Notes: generated by a model from the sequence alone, not told the origin. A DNA stretch of 64,000 nt from Sphingobacterium sp. UGAL515B_05 (GCF_033097525.1 NZ_CP109907.1:2852001-2916000); one strand, 5' to 3'; counted from the first letter of the stretch, positions 8,565 to 17,976 are shown. Program-made: numbers and translations.

Positions 8565-8601
8565 AAACACAGTTTGCAACGGTTGGTTGCAGACTGTGTT
8601 T
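8565..8601 (+). promoter_or_regulatory. intercistronic hairpin between atpE and atpF
   Basis: A 16-bp stem with one G-U pair (8565-8580 with 8586-8601) and a 5-base loop. It is not followed by a T-run, so it is more likely an RNA-stabilising or processing element than a terminator. Confidence 0.7.
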
Positions 8602-8651
8602 AAACAAAAAAATACAAACAAAGGAAAATTATAATTTACAATTGTATATAA

Positions 8652-9152
8652 ATGGAAGCATTAATTAATCAGTTCTCGTACGGTTTGTTCTTTTGGCAAC
8701 TAATCATCTTATTGGTTGTGATATTTTTATTAGGCAAATTTGCTTGGAAACCTATCGTAAATGCTTTAGATGAACGTGAGCAAGGAATTGCGAATGCATT
8801 GGAGGCTGCTGAGAAAGCTAAATTGGAAATGGCTCGTTTGACAAATGAGAACGAACAATTGCTTAAAGAAGCTCGCGCGGAACGTGATGTTATCCTTAAA
8901 GAAGCAAAGGAGCTAAAAGAGAAAATTGTTGCTGAAGCGAGAACACAAGCACAGTATGAAGGTTCTAGAATGATTGCTCAAGCAAAAGAGGAGATCAATG
9001 AACAAAAGAATAAAGCTTTGGCTGAGGTTAAATCTCAGGTTTCTTCTTTGTCCTTGGATATCGCTCGCAAAGTTTTAAACAAAGAATTTGAGGACCAAGG
9101 AAAGCAAGAAGCTTTAGTGGCAGATTTGCTTAATGACGTTAAATTGAACTAA
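8652..9152 (+). CDS. atpF: F1Fo ATP synthase subunit b
   Basis: 166 residues. One N-terminal membrane helix (about 10-32, LFFWQLIILLVVIFLLGKFAW read in pieces), then a long charged helix with Ala/Glu/Lys heptads (35-150) that forms the peripheral stalk. KPIVNALDEREQGI after the helix is typical of the b subunit. Normal length for the family. Lies 111 bases after atpE and 29 before atpH. Confidence 0.95.
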   Translation: MEALINQFSYGLFFWQLIILLVVIFLLGKFAWKPIVNALDEREQGIANALEAAEKAKLEMARLTNENEQLLKEARAERDVILKEAKELKEKIVAEARTQAQYEGSRMIAQAKEEINEQKNKALAEVKSQVSSLSLDIARKVLNKEFEDQGKQEALVADLLNDVKLN

Positions 9153-9181
9153 TCCGGTCACTTAAATTACGAAATAGAATT

Positions 9182-9724
9182 ATGTCAGTATTTAAAGTAG
9201 CATCGAGATATGCTAAGTCATTAATCGACTTGGCTAGCGAGCAAGGCGCACTGGAAACAATCAAGACAGATATGGATTCATTCATTGCTGTTTTAAAATC
9301 CAGTACAGAGTTGCAAGCGGTTTTTGCCAATCCTATTGTTCCTTTGGACAAGAAGAAAAACATATTGGATGCGCTGTTTAAAGATAAGATCAATCCAAAT
9401 ATCTTGGCTTTCTTTAAGATCATGATCAACAAAGGTCGTGGCGAGATTGTATATGCCACTGCTCAAGAATTTATTCGTGAGTATAACGAGGTAAAAGGAA
9501 TTGTGAAAGCTACAGTTACATCTGCAGCGCCGCTTTCTGAAGCTAATTTGGCAGCGATGAAAGATGTACTTGCGAAAGAAACCAACGCTCAAGTGATATT
9601 GATCAATAAAGTTGATCATAATTTGATCGGTGGATTTGTAGTCAATATCGGCGATCGCCAAATTGATGCAAGTATTGCTGGTAAGTTGAATAAATTGGAA
9701 AGATATTTGAATCAGAATAATTAA
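9182..9724 (+). CDS. atpH: F1Fo ATP synthase subunit delta
   Basis: 180 residues, OSCP/delta family. The N-terminal helical domain begins VASRYAKSLIDLASEQGAL, and the C-terminal part contains TSAAPLSEANLAAMK and the hallmark IGGFVVNIGDRQIDASI (about 151-167). Links the F1 alpha subunits to the b stalk. Position between atpF and atpA is canonical. Confidence 0.95.
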   Translation: MSVFKVASRYAKSLIDLASEQGALETIKTDMDSFIAVLKSSTELQAVFANPIVPLDKKKNILDALFKDKINPNILAFFKIMINKGRGEIVYATAQEFIREYNEVKGIVKATVTSAAPLSEANLAAMKDVLAKETNAQVILINKVDHNLIGGFVVNIGDRQIDASIAGKLNKLERYLNQNN

Positions 9725-9778
9725 TTTGTTCTGATACTTGAAGTAAAATAAATCAAAAAACCCCTTATAATAATTAAA

Positions 9779-11353
9779 ATGATAGAGGTAAGACCAGATG
9801 AAGTTTCGGCAATTCTAAGAGAGCAATTGTCGGGCTTTAAATCAGAAGCCGAACTAGAGGAAGTGGGTACCGTACTTGCTGTGGGTGACGGTATTGCTCG
9901 TATTTACGGCTTAACTAAAGTTCAGTCCGGTGAGTTGGTTGAATTTGATAACGGATTACAAGGTATTGTATTAAACTTAGAAGAAGACAACGTTGGTGTT
10001 GTACTTTTAGGTCCTTCTGATGAGATCAAAGAAGGAGATACTATTAAACGTACCAACCGTATTGCATCCATCAAAGTTGGTGAAGGCTTGTTGGGACGTG
10101 TTGTAAATACTTTAGGTCAACCAATCGATGGTAAAGGACCTATTCAAGGTGATTTGTATGAAATGCCTATCGAGCGTAAAGCTCCAGGTGTTATCTACCG
10201 TCAACCGGTAACTGAGCCATTACAAACAGGTATCAAAGCGATCGATGCGATGATCCCAGTTGGTCGTGGTCAACGTGAGTTGGTTATTGGTGACCGTCAA
10301 ACAGGTAAAACAGCTGTTTGTATCGATACAATCTTGAACCAAAAAGAATTCTATGATGCAGGAGAACCTGTATTTTGTATCTACGTTGCCGTAGGTCAAA
10401 AGAATTCTACAGTTGCGAATATCGTGCGTACATTGGAGGAAAGAGGTGCTATGGCTTATACAGTAGTTGTTGCTGCATCTGCTGCTGATCCTGCTCCACT
10501 TCAGTTCTATGCACCAATGGCAGGTGCTGCTATCGGAGAGTTTTTCCGTGATACAGGCCGTCCAGCATTGATCGTTTATGATGATTTGTCTAAACAAGCG
10601 GTAGCTTACCGTGAGGTTTCATTATTGTTACGTCGTCCACCGGGCCGCGAAGCATACCCTGGTGACGTATTTTATCTACACAGCCGTTTGTTGGAGCGTG
10701 CCGCGAAAATCAACTCTTCAGATGATATCGCACGCAACATGAATGATCTACCTGAGTCGATCAAACACTTGGTAAAAGGCGGTGGTTCATTAACTGCGCT
10801 TCCGATCATCGAAACTCAGGCTGGTGACGTTTCAGCGTATATCCCAACCAACGTAATTTCAATTACAGATGGTCAGATCTTCTTGGAGTCTAACTTGTTT
10901 AACGCAGGTATCCGTCCAGCGATCAACGTAGGTATCTCTGTATCTCGTGTAGGTGGTAATGCGCAGATCAAACCGATGAAAAAGGTATCCGGTACATTAA
11001 AGTTGGATCAAGCTCAGTACCGTGAATTGGAAGCTTTTGCGAAATTCGGTTCTGATCTAGATGCTGCTACTAAATCTGTATTGGATAAAGGTGTTCGTAA
11101 CGTTGAGATCTTGAAACAAGGTCAATACTCTCCGGTTTCTGTTGAGAAGCAAGTTGCGATCATTTATATCGGAACTAAAGGTTTATTGCGTAATGTTCCT
11201 GTGAATAAAGTGAGAGAATTTGAAGAAGAATTCTTGACTCAATTGGAACAACGTCATCCAGAAGTATTGTCAGCTTTTAAAGCGAATAAGTTCTCCGATG
11301 AATTAACTGCAGTATTAGAAACAGTAGCTAAGGATTTAGCATCAAAATATTAA
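9779..11353 (+). CDS. atpA: F1Fo ATP synthase subunit alpha
   Basis: 524 residues. N-terminal beta-barrel domain (to about 95), nucleotide-binding domain with P-loop GDRQTGKTA (about 171-179), [15 protein letters not shown] and the arginine-finger region [13 protein letters not shown], then the helical C-terminal domain. Starts [17 protein letters not shown], as expected. Catalytic-head subunit that binds nucleotide non-catalytically. The partner beta gene is not in this window. Confidence 0.97.
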   Translation: MIEVRPDEVSAILREQLSGFKSEAELEEVGTVLAVGDGIARIYGLTKVQSGELVEFDNGLQGIVLNLEEDNVGVVLLGPSDEIKEGDTIKRTNRIASIKVGEGLLGRVVNTLGQPIDGKGPIQGDLYEMPIERKAPGVIYRQPVTEPLQTGIKAIDAMIPVGRGQRELVIGDRQTGKTAVCIDTILNQKEFYDAGEPVFCIYVAVGQKNSTVANIVRTLEERGAMAYTVVVAASAADPAPLQFYAPMAGAAIGEFFRDTGRPALIVYDDLSKQAVAYREVSLLLRRPPGREAYPGDVFYLHSRLLERAAKINSSDDIARNMNDLPESIKHLVKGGGSLTALPIIETQAGDVSAYIPTNVISITDGQIFLESNLFNAGIRPAINVGISVSRVGGNAQIKPMKKVSGTLKLDQAQYRELEAFAKFGSDLDAATKSVLDKGVRNVEILKQGQYSPVSVEKQVAIIYIGTKGLLRNVPVNKVREFEEEFLTQLEQRHPEVLSAFKANKFSDELTAVLETVAKDLASKY

Positions 11354-11366
11354 TAGTAATGAGTAT

Positions 11367-11425
11367 TTGGTATTGAGTCTATCGACAAGGCTCGATACTC
11401 AATACTAGGTACTTAATACTTAAAA
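11367..11425 (+). promoter_or_regulatory. intercistronic hairpin between atpA and atpG
   Basis: The 77-base gap contains gtattgagt and actcaatac as arms, with an inner stem atcga/tcgat and partly matching outer arms, followed by A-rich sequence rather than a T-run. Probably an RNA processing or stability element; it looks like a decayed inverted repeat. Confidence 0.5.
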
Positions 11426-11430
11426 CAAAT

Positions 11431-12330
11431 ATGGCAAATTTAAAAGAAGTAAGAAACCGGATTACCTCGGTATCATCAACACAGCAGATCACGAAAGCTA
11501 TGAAAATGGTTTCGGCTGCTAAATTGAAGCGCGCTACTAACGCTATCTTACAATTGCGCCCATATGCGAATAAACTAAGAGATATTTTGGCGGATGTTTC
11601 TGCGAGTGTTGAGGGAAGTAACTCTCCTTTTACAGTAGACCGCGAGCCAAATAAGGTGTTGATCGTTGTTGTTTCTTCGAACAGAGGTTTGGCTGGAGCA
11701 TTCAACGCAAATGTTATCAAAGCGACTAATAACTTGATCTTTAACAAATATGCCGAGCAACATGCAAAGGGTAATTTGAGTATCATTGGTATTGGTAAAA
11801 AGGGTTATGACTTCTACTCGAAACGTAACTTCAACATGGTAGCTAATCACTCTGATTTGTTTTCTGATTTAAATTTTGGTTCTGTATCTGTGGTGACTGA
11901 ATTTATCATGGAACAATTCAAAGAAGGTAATTTTGATCGTGTTGAAGTAGTGTATAATCAGTTCAAAAATGCAGCAGTTCAAGAGTTGACTGCAGAGCAG
12001 ATTTTACCATTATTACCTGCGGAGGAAAACAAACAACATACGCATAAAGCAAAAATAGAAGCTGAGGTGGATTATATCATCGAGCCTTCCAAAGAGAAGA
12101 TTATCGAGGAGTTGATTCCTAAAGCAATCAAGATTCAATTATACAAAGCTGTTTTAGATTCGAATGCCTCTGAACATGGAGCACGTATGACGGCAATGGA
12201 TAAAGCTACAGAGAATGCTGGTGACTTAATTAAATCACTTAAGCTATCTTACAACCAAGCACGTCAAGCTGCAATTACAACAGAATTGACAGAGATCGTA
12301 TCTGGTGCAGCAGCATTATCAAACGGATAA
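11431..12330 (+). CDS. atpG: F1Fo ATP synthase subunit gamma
   Basis: 299 residues. The N-terminal helix MANLKEVRNRITSVSSTQQI with TKAMKMVSAAKL and the C-terminal helix ARMTAMDKATENAGDLI...YNQARQAAITTELTEIV...GAAAL are the two halves of the rotor shaft. The middle holds the SSNRGLAGAFN motif. Last gene of this atp operon, closed by a strong terminator. Confidence 0.97.
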   Translation: MANLKEVRNRITSVSSTQQITKAMKMVSAAKLKRATNAILQLRPYANKLRDILADVSASVEGSNSPFTVDREPNKVLIVVVSSNRGLAGAFNANVIKATNNLIFNKYAEQHAKGNLSIIGIGKKGYDFYSKRNFNMVANHSDLFSDLNFGSVSVVTEFIMEQFKEGNFDRVEVVYNQFKNAAVQELTAEQILPLLPAEENKQHTHKAKIEAEVDYIIEPSKEKIIEELIPKAIKIQLYKAVLDSNASEHGARMTAMDKATENAGDLIKSLKLSYNQARQAAITTELTEIVSGAAALSNG

Positions 12331-12345
12331 TTTTTTTATTCGGAA

Positions 12346-12395
12346 ATATATAGAAAAAGGGCTAATCACACATGATCAGCCCTTTTTCTATATAT
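12346..12395. terminator. bidirectional terminator between atpG and fabH
   Basis: A 23-bp stem with one mismatch (12346-12368 with 12373-12395) around the core agaaaaagggct/agccctttttct. Serves atpG and the convergent fabH. Confidence 0.92.
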
Positions 12396-12403
12396 GCTAT
12401 TAT

Positions 12404-13450
12404 CTACCATCGAATTAAGGCTGAACCCCACGTAAATCCTGCTCCAAAAGCTGCCAAGCATACGATATCGCCGTCTTTAATCTTTCCTTCTTCCCAAGCC
12501 TCGCATAGTGCTATCGGTACAGAGGCTGCTGTGGTATTACCATATTTCTGAATATTGTTGAATACCTGATCTTCCTTTAACCCAAGAGTTTTCTGTACAA
12601 ATTGGGAAATGCGAAGATTGGCCTGATGTGGAATCAATAAATCGATATCGCTGGTTTTTAAATTATTTTTCGCTAGCGCTTCATGAATGACCTCAGGAAA
12701 TTTGACAACAGCTTTTTTGAAGACGGCCTGACCATCCATATTTGGAAACGCAGTTCCATCTTCGAGCATCTCTTTGGTCATTAATAATCCGCCCAATTCC
12801 TGATCCGGCCAGTCGGGCATTTTATCCAGCCAAATCCCACTGGAAGCTCCGGGGTAATACATCGCTAGCTTTTCAGCATCCGCTCCGTCTGAATGTAAGT
12901 GCGTGCTGAGGATTCCTTTACCATTTTCGGTTGTGGGTTGCACAACCACTGCTCCGGCACCATCGCCGAAAATCACGGAGACGGCCCGTCCTCTCGTAGA
13001 AAAGTCAAGTGCAAAAGAGTGTTTCTCTGAACCAACCACGAGCACATTTTTGTACATCCCTGTTTTGACAAATTGATCGGCAATAGAAAGCGCATATATA
13101 AAGCCAGAACATTGGTTTCTAATATCCAGTGCCCCGACCTCCTTCATCTTCATTTCCCGTTGCAGTAGAACGGCGCAGCCCGGAAAATAATAATCTGGCG
13201 ATAAGGTGGCAAAGATGATGAAGTCGACATCTTCAGGTGTAATACGAGCTCGTTCGATGGCAATTTTAGCTGCTTCGACCCCCATAGTGGTGGTGGTTTC
13301 GCCTATTCGGTCTGCATATCTACGTTCTTTAATGCCAGTTCGTTCTTGAATCCATTCGTCACTGGTATCCATAAAGCGTGTTAGGTCATTATTGGTATAT
13401 ACGTTTTTTGGGACGTAATAGCCAATTCCTGCAATTTTTGACTGTAACAT
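12404..13450 (-). CDS. fabH: beta-ketoacyl-ACP synthase III
   Basis: 348 residues. Thiolase fold with the catalytic triad in FabH spacing: Cys114 in QCSGFIYAL, His in IPHQANLRI (about 275) and Asn in KYGNTTAAS (about 305). The N-terminal SKIAGIGYYVPKNVYTN is typical. Condenses acyl-CoA with malonyl-ACP to start fatty-acid synthesis. It is monocistronic and away from a fab or plsX cluster, so it may be an additional copy or a FabH-like enzyme with another acyl preference. Confidence 0.88.
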   Translation of the reverse strand: MLQSKIAGIGYYVPKNVYTNNDLTRFMDTSDEWIQERTGIKERRYADRIGETTTTMGVEAAKIAIERARITPEDVDFIIFATLSPDYYFPGCAVLLQREMKMKEVGALDIRNQCSGFIYALSIADQFVKTGMYKNVLVVGSEKHSFALDFSTRGRAVSVIFGDGAGAVVVQPTTENGKGILSTHLHSDGADAEKLAMYYPGASSGIWLDKMPDWPDQELGGLLMTKEMLEDGTAFPNMDGQAVFKKAVVKFPEVIHEALAKNNLKTSDIDLLIPHQANLRISQFVQKTLGLKEDQVFNNIQKYGNTTAASVPIALCEAWEEGKIKDGDIVCLAAFGAGFTWGSALIRW

Positions 13451-13516
13451 AATAAATTCCTCTAATTGATTGTATTCTTCCCTTTTATATTATCGTTAAT
13501 TTAGAAAAAAATATTC

Positions 13517-13524
13517 TATTTTTG
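13517..13524 (+). promoter_or_regulatory. -7 box of clpS
   Basis: TATTTTTG ends 4 bases before the clpS ATG, so transcription should begin at or within a base or two of the start codon. Confidence 0.6.
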
Positions 13525-13528
13525 CAGC

Positions 13529-13810
13529 ATGGGTACCCAAACTGCTGAAGAAACCTTTACGTTAGAAGAGATATTAGCCTCTGTGAAAGAGTCTAATCGC
13601 CTCATTTTGTGGAATGATGAAACCAATACGTTTGAACATGTGATTCATTGTCTCATCTATCATTTACAATATACCGAGAAGCAAGCTGAGAAGATTGCCT
13701 GGAAAGTACATACTGAGGGGAAATGTGCTGTACTGGAGGGTACTTATACGGAGATGGAGATCTATCGTAAAATTCTGAAAGCCGAGGGATTGACTGTTTC
13801 TGTGGAGTAA
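13529..13810 (+). CDS. clpS: ATP-dependent Clp protease adaptor ClpS
   Basis: 93 residues. ClpS core: LILWNDETNTFEHVIHCL (about 27-44, corresponding to the VxLxNDDxTPMxFVxxVL signature with variation), a helical KQAEKIAWKVHTEGKCAVLEGTYTEME segment and a short C-terminal strand. Delivers N-degron substrates to ClpAP-type protease. The usual DD pair is DE here. ATG lies directly after a -7 box, suggesting a leaderless mRNA. Divergent from fabH. Confidence 0.88.
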   Translation: MGTQTAEETFTLEEILASVKESNRLILWNDETNTFEHVIHCLIYHLQYTEKQAEKIAWKVHTEGKCAVLEGTYTEMEIYRKILKAEGLTVSVE

Positions 13811-13909
13811 TTTGCTATTCTTTTGTTACCGTAATAATGTGGTTACGCTTCAATTTTGTCTGTAAGTTTTAGTTTTCTTTGCACTATAACTTATAAACTA
13901 AGCTGAAGC

Positions 13910-16351
13910 ATGTTTTTTTACGCTAAATCGTTTAAATCTTTCTTATTTGTATTCTTTTTACCTGTTGTTCTTTTTGCTCAAACAGGTCAAATCAAAGCTA
14001 TTTTAGTCGATAGCGAAACCTCTAAACCTATTTCATCCGCTAGTGTCGCGCTCTTTGACGCCCATAGTAACGTCTTTGTTAAGGGCGGACAGTCTGTATC
14101 CCAAGGATTCCTTTTGTTGTCTGATATTAAACCTGGAAAATATAATGTCCGTATCACTTATGTTGGCTACGAGACACAAACTATTGATAGTATAGAGATA
14201 TTAGGGAATAAAAGCAAGGACTTAGGTCGAATTGCTTTGAAGTCTACAGGTAATATGTTGAACGAAGTCGTTATTGAAGGAAGAGCGCCAGCCATGCAAA
14301 TTGGTATAGACCGTAAAACCTTCAATGTAGGTGAGAGTTTGGTCAGCGCGGGTGGAACAGCGACCGATGTGCTTGCGAATGTTCCCACTTTGCAAGTTGA
14401 TCAGGATGGATCGGTCAGTTTGCGTGGATCAAGTAGTGTGAAGATTTTAATCGACGGCCGGGAGTCTGCTTTAGCAGGAAATGATGTAACTTCTTTGCTT
14501 CAGAGTCTACCAGCCAATTCAATTGAAAAAGTTGAAGTCATCACAAATCCATCCTCTAAATATGATGCAGAGGGCCAAACTGGGATTATCAATATCGTTT
14601 TAAAGAAAAATATTCGGACAGGGCTGAACGGATCGATAAATACATCCGCTGGTTCTTATGATAATTATATGGCCGGTATAACATTGAATTATCGTGATCG
14701 GAAATTCAATTACTTCGGATCCTATAACTTCAATAAACGAAACATGTTGGGAAGTGGGAAAACGGACAACACGTTTTTTGGTGATAGCACGCGTAATTAT
14801 AGCGAATCCGAATCGTCAAGAAAGGGCAATAGCCATACGGTAAAAGCTGGGTTTGATTATAATATGTCAGACCGTACTTCATTGAGTTTTTCGGGTAATT
14901 TAAGTATACGTGATAACAAGCGAATAGAAGACTTGAATTACGAGTTCTTTAAGCAATCGCAGATGACAGGAACGAGTGTTCGAAATTCAACACAATTTGA
15001 AGACGATCTTGGTTATGAATTTAATGCCGATTTTAGACATCAATTTAAGAGAGAAGGAGAGGAGTTGACGGGAAATGCAAGTTATGGGAGAGATAAGGAA
15101 GATGGTACAAATGATTTTTCTCAAAATTATACCGATGGACGGAAGGCCACCTCACGGAAGAATGTTACGTCTGAGGATGGTAAAAATATCAACCTTCAAT
15201 TGGATTATGTTTTACCTTTCTCCGAGGTAAGCAAATTCGAGGCAGGCTACAGGTCTCAAATCAGAAAGTCATTTGATACCCAATTTTCCAGATCACTCGA
15301 TTCTTTAGGTAATTATGTGCCGGATTATAGAATCAGCAACGATTTTGATTTCACGAGTACTGTCCATGCGATTTATGCGAATTATCAAAATAAATTAACA
15401 GATAAAATTGGCTATCAAATCGGACTCCGGGGAGAGCAATTTGAACTCAAGTCCACCTATTTCTCCAAGGATCCAGCTGCAGTGGAAACGGAGTCCAATG
15501 CTAAACAGAAATTTTTCAGGTTATATCCAACACTGTTTTTAACTTACGATGTTGGTGAAAATGGAGATAAAGTTCAATTTAGCTACTCGCGTCGTGTTCA
15601 ACGGGCTCGTGGTTGGCAAGTTAACCCATTTTTAAACGTATCCGATGATTTGAATTATCGTCAGGGAAATCCGAATCTGAAACCGGAAGATGTACACAGT
15701 TTGGAAATGAGCTTTGCCAAAACCTTTGGTAAAGTAAACCTCATAACTTCTGCCTATTTCAATCACGCAAGTGAGGTTATTCAGCCATTTGTTTACAAGA
15801 TAGAGGATGGAAGAACATACAGTAGATGGGAGAATATGACCAGTCGTAATCTTTCGGGTTTTGAGTTTATTTCAAAAGTCAACGCAACGAAGGATTTTGA
15901 CTTTACATTTAATCTCAATTTGATCCACATTCAGTATAATGCAAACCCGGACTACGATATTACAGAACGAAAGGATTTCGCTTATAATGCTAATCTGACC
16001 GCTAATTATCGTTTTACACCAACGTTTTCTGCTCAAATGAGAGGCGAGTATAATTCTTCGCGTGTAATGGCTCAGGGGCAGATGAATGCCATGAAAGGTA
16101 TGGATCTAGCCTTAAAAAAAGATGTGTTCAAGAAGAAAGCTTCGATTATGTTGAATGTGAGAGATGTATTTAATTCGCGAAAAATGAATGGTGTGACAGA
16201 GACCGCTCAACTAATATCAAATTTTGAGCACCGTTGGATGAAGAGGATGGTAACTTTATCACTTTCCTATCGGTTTGGTAGCCAGGATTTAAACAAATCA
16301 AAGAAAAAAGTGTCGAATACAAATGAAATGGGAGGCGGAGAGGAATATTAA
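13910..16351 (+). CDS. TonB-dependent receptor-like outer membrane barrel protein
   Basis: 813 residues. Signal peptide 1-23 ending VLFAQ. Residues about 25-115 form a carboxypeptidase regulatory-like beta domain (GQIKAILVDSETSKPISSA). A plug domain follows (about 130-225; LRGSSSVKILIDGRES, IEKVEVITNPSSKYDAEGQ), then a beta-barrel of the outer-membrane family 3 type to the C terminus, with many aromatic-ended strands. A SusD partner is absent, so this is not a SusCD pair. Substrate unknown; peptides, siderophores or glycans are possible. The next gene, 67 bases on, is an exported DUF1080 protein. Confidence 0.85.
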   Translation: MFFYAKSFKSFLFVFFLPVVLFAQTGQIKAILVDSETSKPISSASVALFDAHSNVFVKGGQSVSQGFLLLSDIKPGKYNVRITYVGYETQTIDSIEILGNKSKDLGRIALKSTGNMLNEVVIEGRAPAMQIGIDRKTFNVGESLVSAGGTATDVLANVPTLQVDQDGSVSLRGSSSVKILIDGRESALAGNDVTSLLQSLPANSIEKVEVITNPSSKYDAEGQTGIINIVLKKNIRTGLNGSINTSAGSYDNYMAGITLNYRDRKFNYFGSYNFNKRNMLGSGKTDNTFFGDSTRNYSESESSRKGNSHTVKAGFDYNMSDRTSLSFSGNLSIRDNKRIEDLNYEFFKQSQMTGTSVRNSTQFEDDLGYEFNADFRHQFKREGEELTGNASYGRDKEDGTNDFSQNYTDGRKATSRKNVTSEDGKNINLQLDYVLPFSEVSKFEAGYRSQIRKSFDTQFSRSLDSLGNYVPDYRISNDFDFTSTVHAIYANYQNKLTDKIGYQIGLRGEQFELKSTYFSKDPAAVETESNAKQKFFRLYPTLFLTYDVGENGDKVQFSYSRRVQRARGWQVNPFLNVSDDLNYRQGNPNLKPEDVHSLEMSFAKTFGKVNLITSAYFNHASEVIQPFVYKIEDGRTYSRWENMTSRNLSGFEFISKVNATKDFDFTFNLNLIHIQYNANPDYDITERKDFAYNANLTANYRFTPTFSAQMRGEYNSSRVMAQGQMNAMKGMDLALKKDVFKKKASIMLNVRDVFNSRKMNGVTETAQLISNFEHRWMKRMVTLSLSYRFGSQDLNKSKKKVSNTNEMGGGEEY

Positions 16352-16418
16352 AAAATATTCCTCTTTATACACTCAAATGCTTAAATTTAATTTTAAAACA
16401 AACCTAAAACTAAAAAGA

Positions 16419-17228
16419 ATGAAGTTATTAAAAACAGTTCTTGCGGTATCAGTGATTGCTTTTTCAGCACATCTTAATACTGCCGTAGCGCAAGCAAAAA
16501 AAGAGGTTCCTGCTTACAAAATCTTAGATTTACCCCGTGTAGATATCAAGAAATTTAAAAAGAATAAAGCTGGCGCCTATGTTATTTTTGATGGTACTTC
16601 CATGGAAGGCTGGAGAGGATATGATAAGACAGTAGTTCCAAAAAGATGGGTGATTAATGAGGGAGCGATCAAATTTGATAGTCAAGCCAATGTTGGTAAA
16701 GAAGAAGGTGGTGACTTGGTCTTTGCTCATGATTTCAAGAATTTCGAATTGGAGATGGAATGGAAAGTTGCTAAAGGAGCAAATTCAGGTATCTTCTTTT
16801 TAGCGAAGGAAGTGGAAGGACAACCGATTTATATCTCGTCTCCAGAATGTCAGGTTTTGGACAATGAGAACCATCCTGATGCTAAAATGGGGGTAGATGG
16901 AAACCGTAAATCGACATCATTGTACGATATGATACCTGCTAAGCCTCAGAATGGTAAGCCATATGGCGAGTGGAATAAAGTTAAGATCAGGGTAAACAAT
17001 GGCAAGGTAGAGCATTTTCAAAATGGTGTAAAGGTTGTTGAATATACATTATGGGATAAGTCCTGGATTGATTTATTGCAAAAAAGTAAATTCAGTGAGG
17101 AAAAATGGCCTTTGGCTTTTGAATTGTTGAGCCATGTGGGTGGCGATAGCAAATCGGGACTTATCGGTCTTCAGGATCATGGAAATGATGTATGGTTTAA
17201 GAATATTACCGTTAAGGTTCTAAAATAG
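16419..17228 (+). CDS. exported DUF1080 protein (3-keto-disaccharide hydrolase family)
   Basis: 269 residues from ATG 16419, chosen because it begins a signal peptide (MKLLKTVLAVSVIAFSA...AVAQ); the longer reading from 16323 lies inside the previous gene. The mature protein is one DUF1080 concanavalin-like domain: FDGTSMEGWRG (about 61-71), LEMEWKVAKGANSGIFF, a PECQVLDNENHPDA segment and GLIGLQDHGNDVWFKNI near the end. Family members cleave 3-keto-glycosides in the periplasm. May be co-transcribed with the barrel gene upstream. Confidence 0.85.
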   Translation: MKLLKTVLAVSVIAFSAHLNTAVAQAKKEVPAYKILDLPRVDIKKFKKNKAGAYVIFDGTSMEGWRGYDKTVVPKRWVINEGAIKFDSQANVGKEEGGDLVFAHDFKNFELEMEWKVAKGANSGIFFLAKEVEGQPIYISSPECQVLDNENHPDAKMGVDGNRKSTSLYDMIPAKPQNGKPYGEWNKVKIRVNNGKVEHFQNGVKVVEYTLWDKSWIDLLQKSKFSEEKWPLAFELLSHVGGDSKSGLIGLQDHGNDVWFKNITVKVLK

Positions 17229-17260
17229 AAAAAGCAGCTTAAAGCTGCTTTTTCTATTTT
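17222..17260. terminator. bidirectional terminator
   Basis: Stem agaaaaagcagct / agctgctttttct with a 3-base loop, flanked by A- and T-runs, between the convergent DUF1080 and yjjG genes. Confidence 0.92.
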
Positions 17261-17965
17261 CTATAGTATCGATTGTAATTCTTTTAAGTCGATAATCATA
17301 TGTGATACATCGTCTGGTTTTTCAATAACATTTGGGTTAAAGAAAATGGCGTCCATGCCTACATTTACGGCTCCACGGATGTCGGCGTCAAGGTTATCTC
17401 CGATCATCAATGATTGTTGGGGCTGCGCTTGAGCAGTCGTCATAGCAAACTCAAATATTCGGGGATCCGGTTTATTCACACCGATGACCTCGGAAATAAA
17501 AATATGTTTGAAGTATTTGTTTAGGTTGCTCTTTTCCAGTTTGGTCTCACAGGCCTCTTTAAAACCATTAGATATTAGGTGAAGATTGTATCTGTCACCC
17601 AGATAAGCCAAGGTTTCATGTGCATGGGGAAACAGGTTTGTTTTTTTTGGACAGATAGCGAGATACTCCAGTTCGAATTCTTCAGGAAACAACTCCGGAT
17701 CCACACCGAGCTCGGTAAAGGTGTCTGCAAAGCGAGCTTTCCTAAGTTCTGGTTTTGAAATCTTTCCGTGATGATAGAGTCCCCAAAGTCGATGATTGTT
17801 AACTGTATAAGTTTCTATAAAACGAGTGGATGATTCTTGATTAAACAAGTGATCAAACTTGTATTTAAAATATAGCTCGTGCAGACTTTCTTCGGCATTT
17901 TTATCAAAATCCCATATTGTATGATCTAGGTCGAAGAAAATGTCTTTTTTCTCGTGATTAAACAT
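17261..17965 (-). CDS. yjjG: YjjG-family noncanonical pyrimidine nucleotidase (HAD)
   Basis: 234 residues from ATG 17965; an upstream TTG at 17971 falls inside the -7 box and is rejected. HAD motifs: I FFDLDHTIWDFDKN (about 9-22), II LISNGF (about 116-121), III Lys in KPDPRIFEFA, IV MIGDNLDADIRGA. Matches the YjjG branch, which hydrolyses noncanonical pyrimidine nucleoside monophosphates. Cytosolic, monocistronic, probably leaderless. Confidence 0.85.
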   Translation of the reverse strand: MFNHEKKDIFFDLDHTIWDFDKNAEESLHELYFKYKFDHLFNQESSTRFIETYTVNNHRLWGLYHHGKISKPELRKARFADTFTELGVDPELFPEEFELEYLAICPKKTNLFPHAHETLAYLGDRYNLHLISNGFKEACETKLEKSNLNKYFKHIFISEVIGVNKPDPRIFEFAMTTAQAQPQQSLMIGDNLDADIRGAVNVGMDAIFFNPNVIEKPDDVSHMIIDLKELQSIL

Positions 17966-17968
17966 ATG

Positions 17969-17976
17969 CAAAATTA
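17969..17976 (-). promoter_or_regulatory. -7 box of yjjG
   Basis: Minus-strand TAATTTTG matches TAnnTTTG and ends 3 bases before the ATG at 17965. Confidence 0.55.

Noticed and set aside
13910..17228. Polysaccharide-utilisation locus (SusC-like barrel plus DUF1080 hydrolase)
   Set aside because: No SusD-like gene and no further carbohydrate enzymes adjacent; GH3 is 43 kb away.
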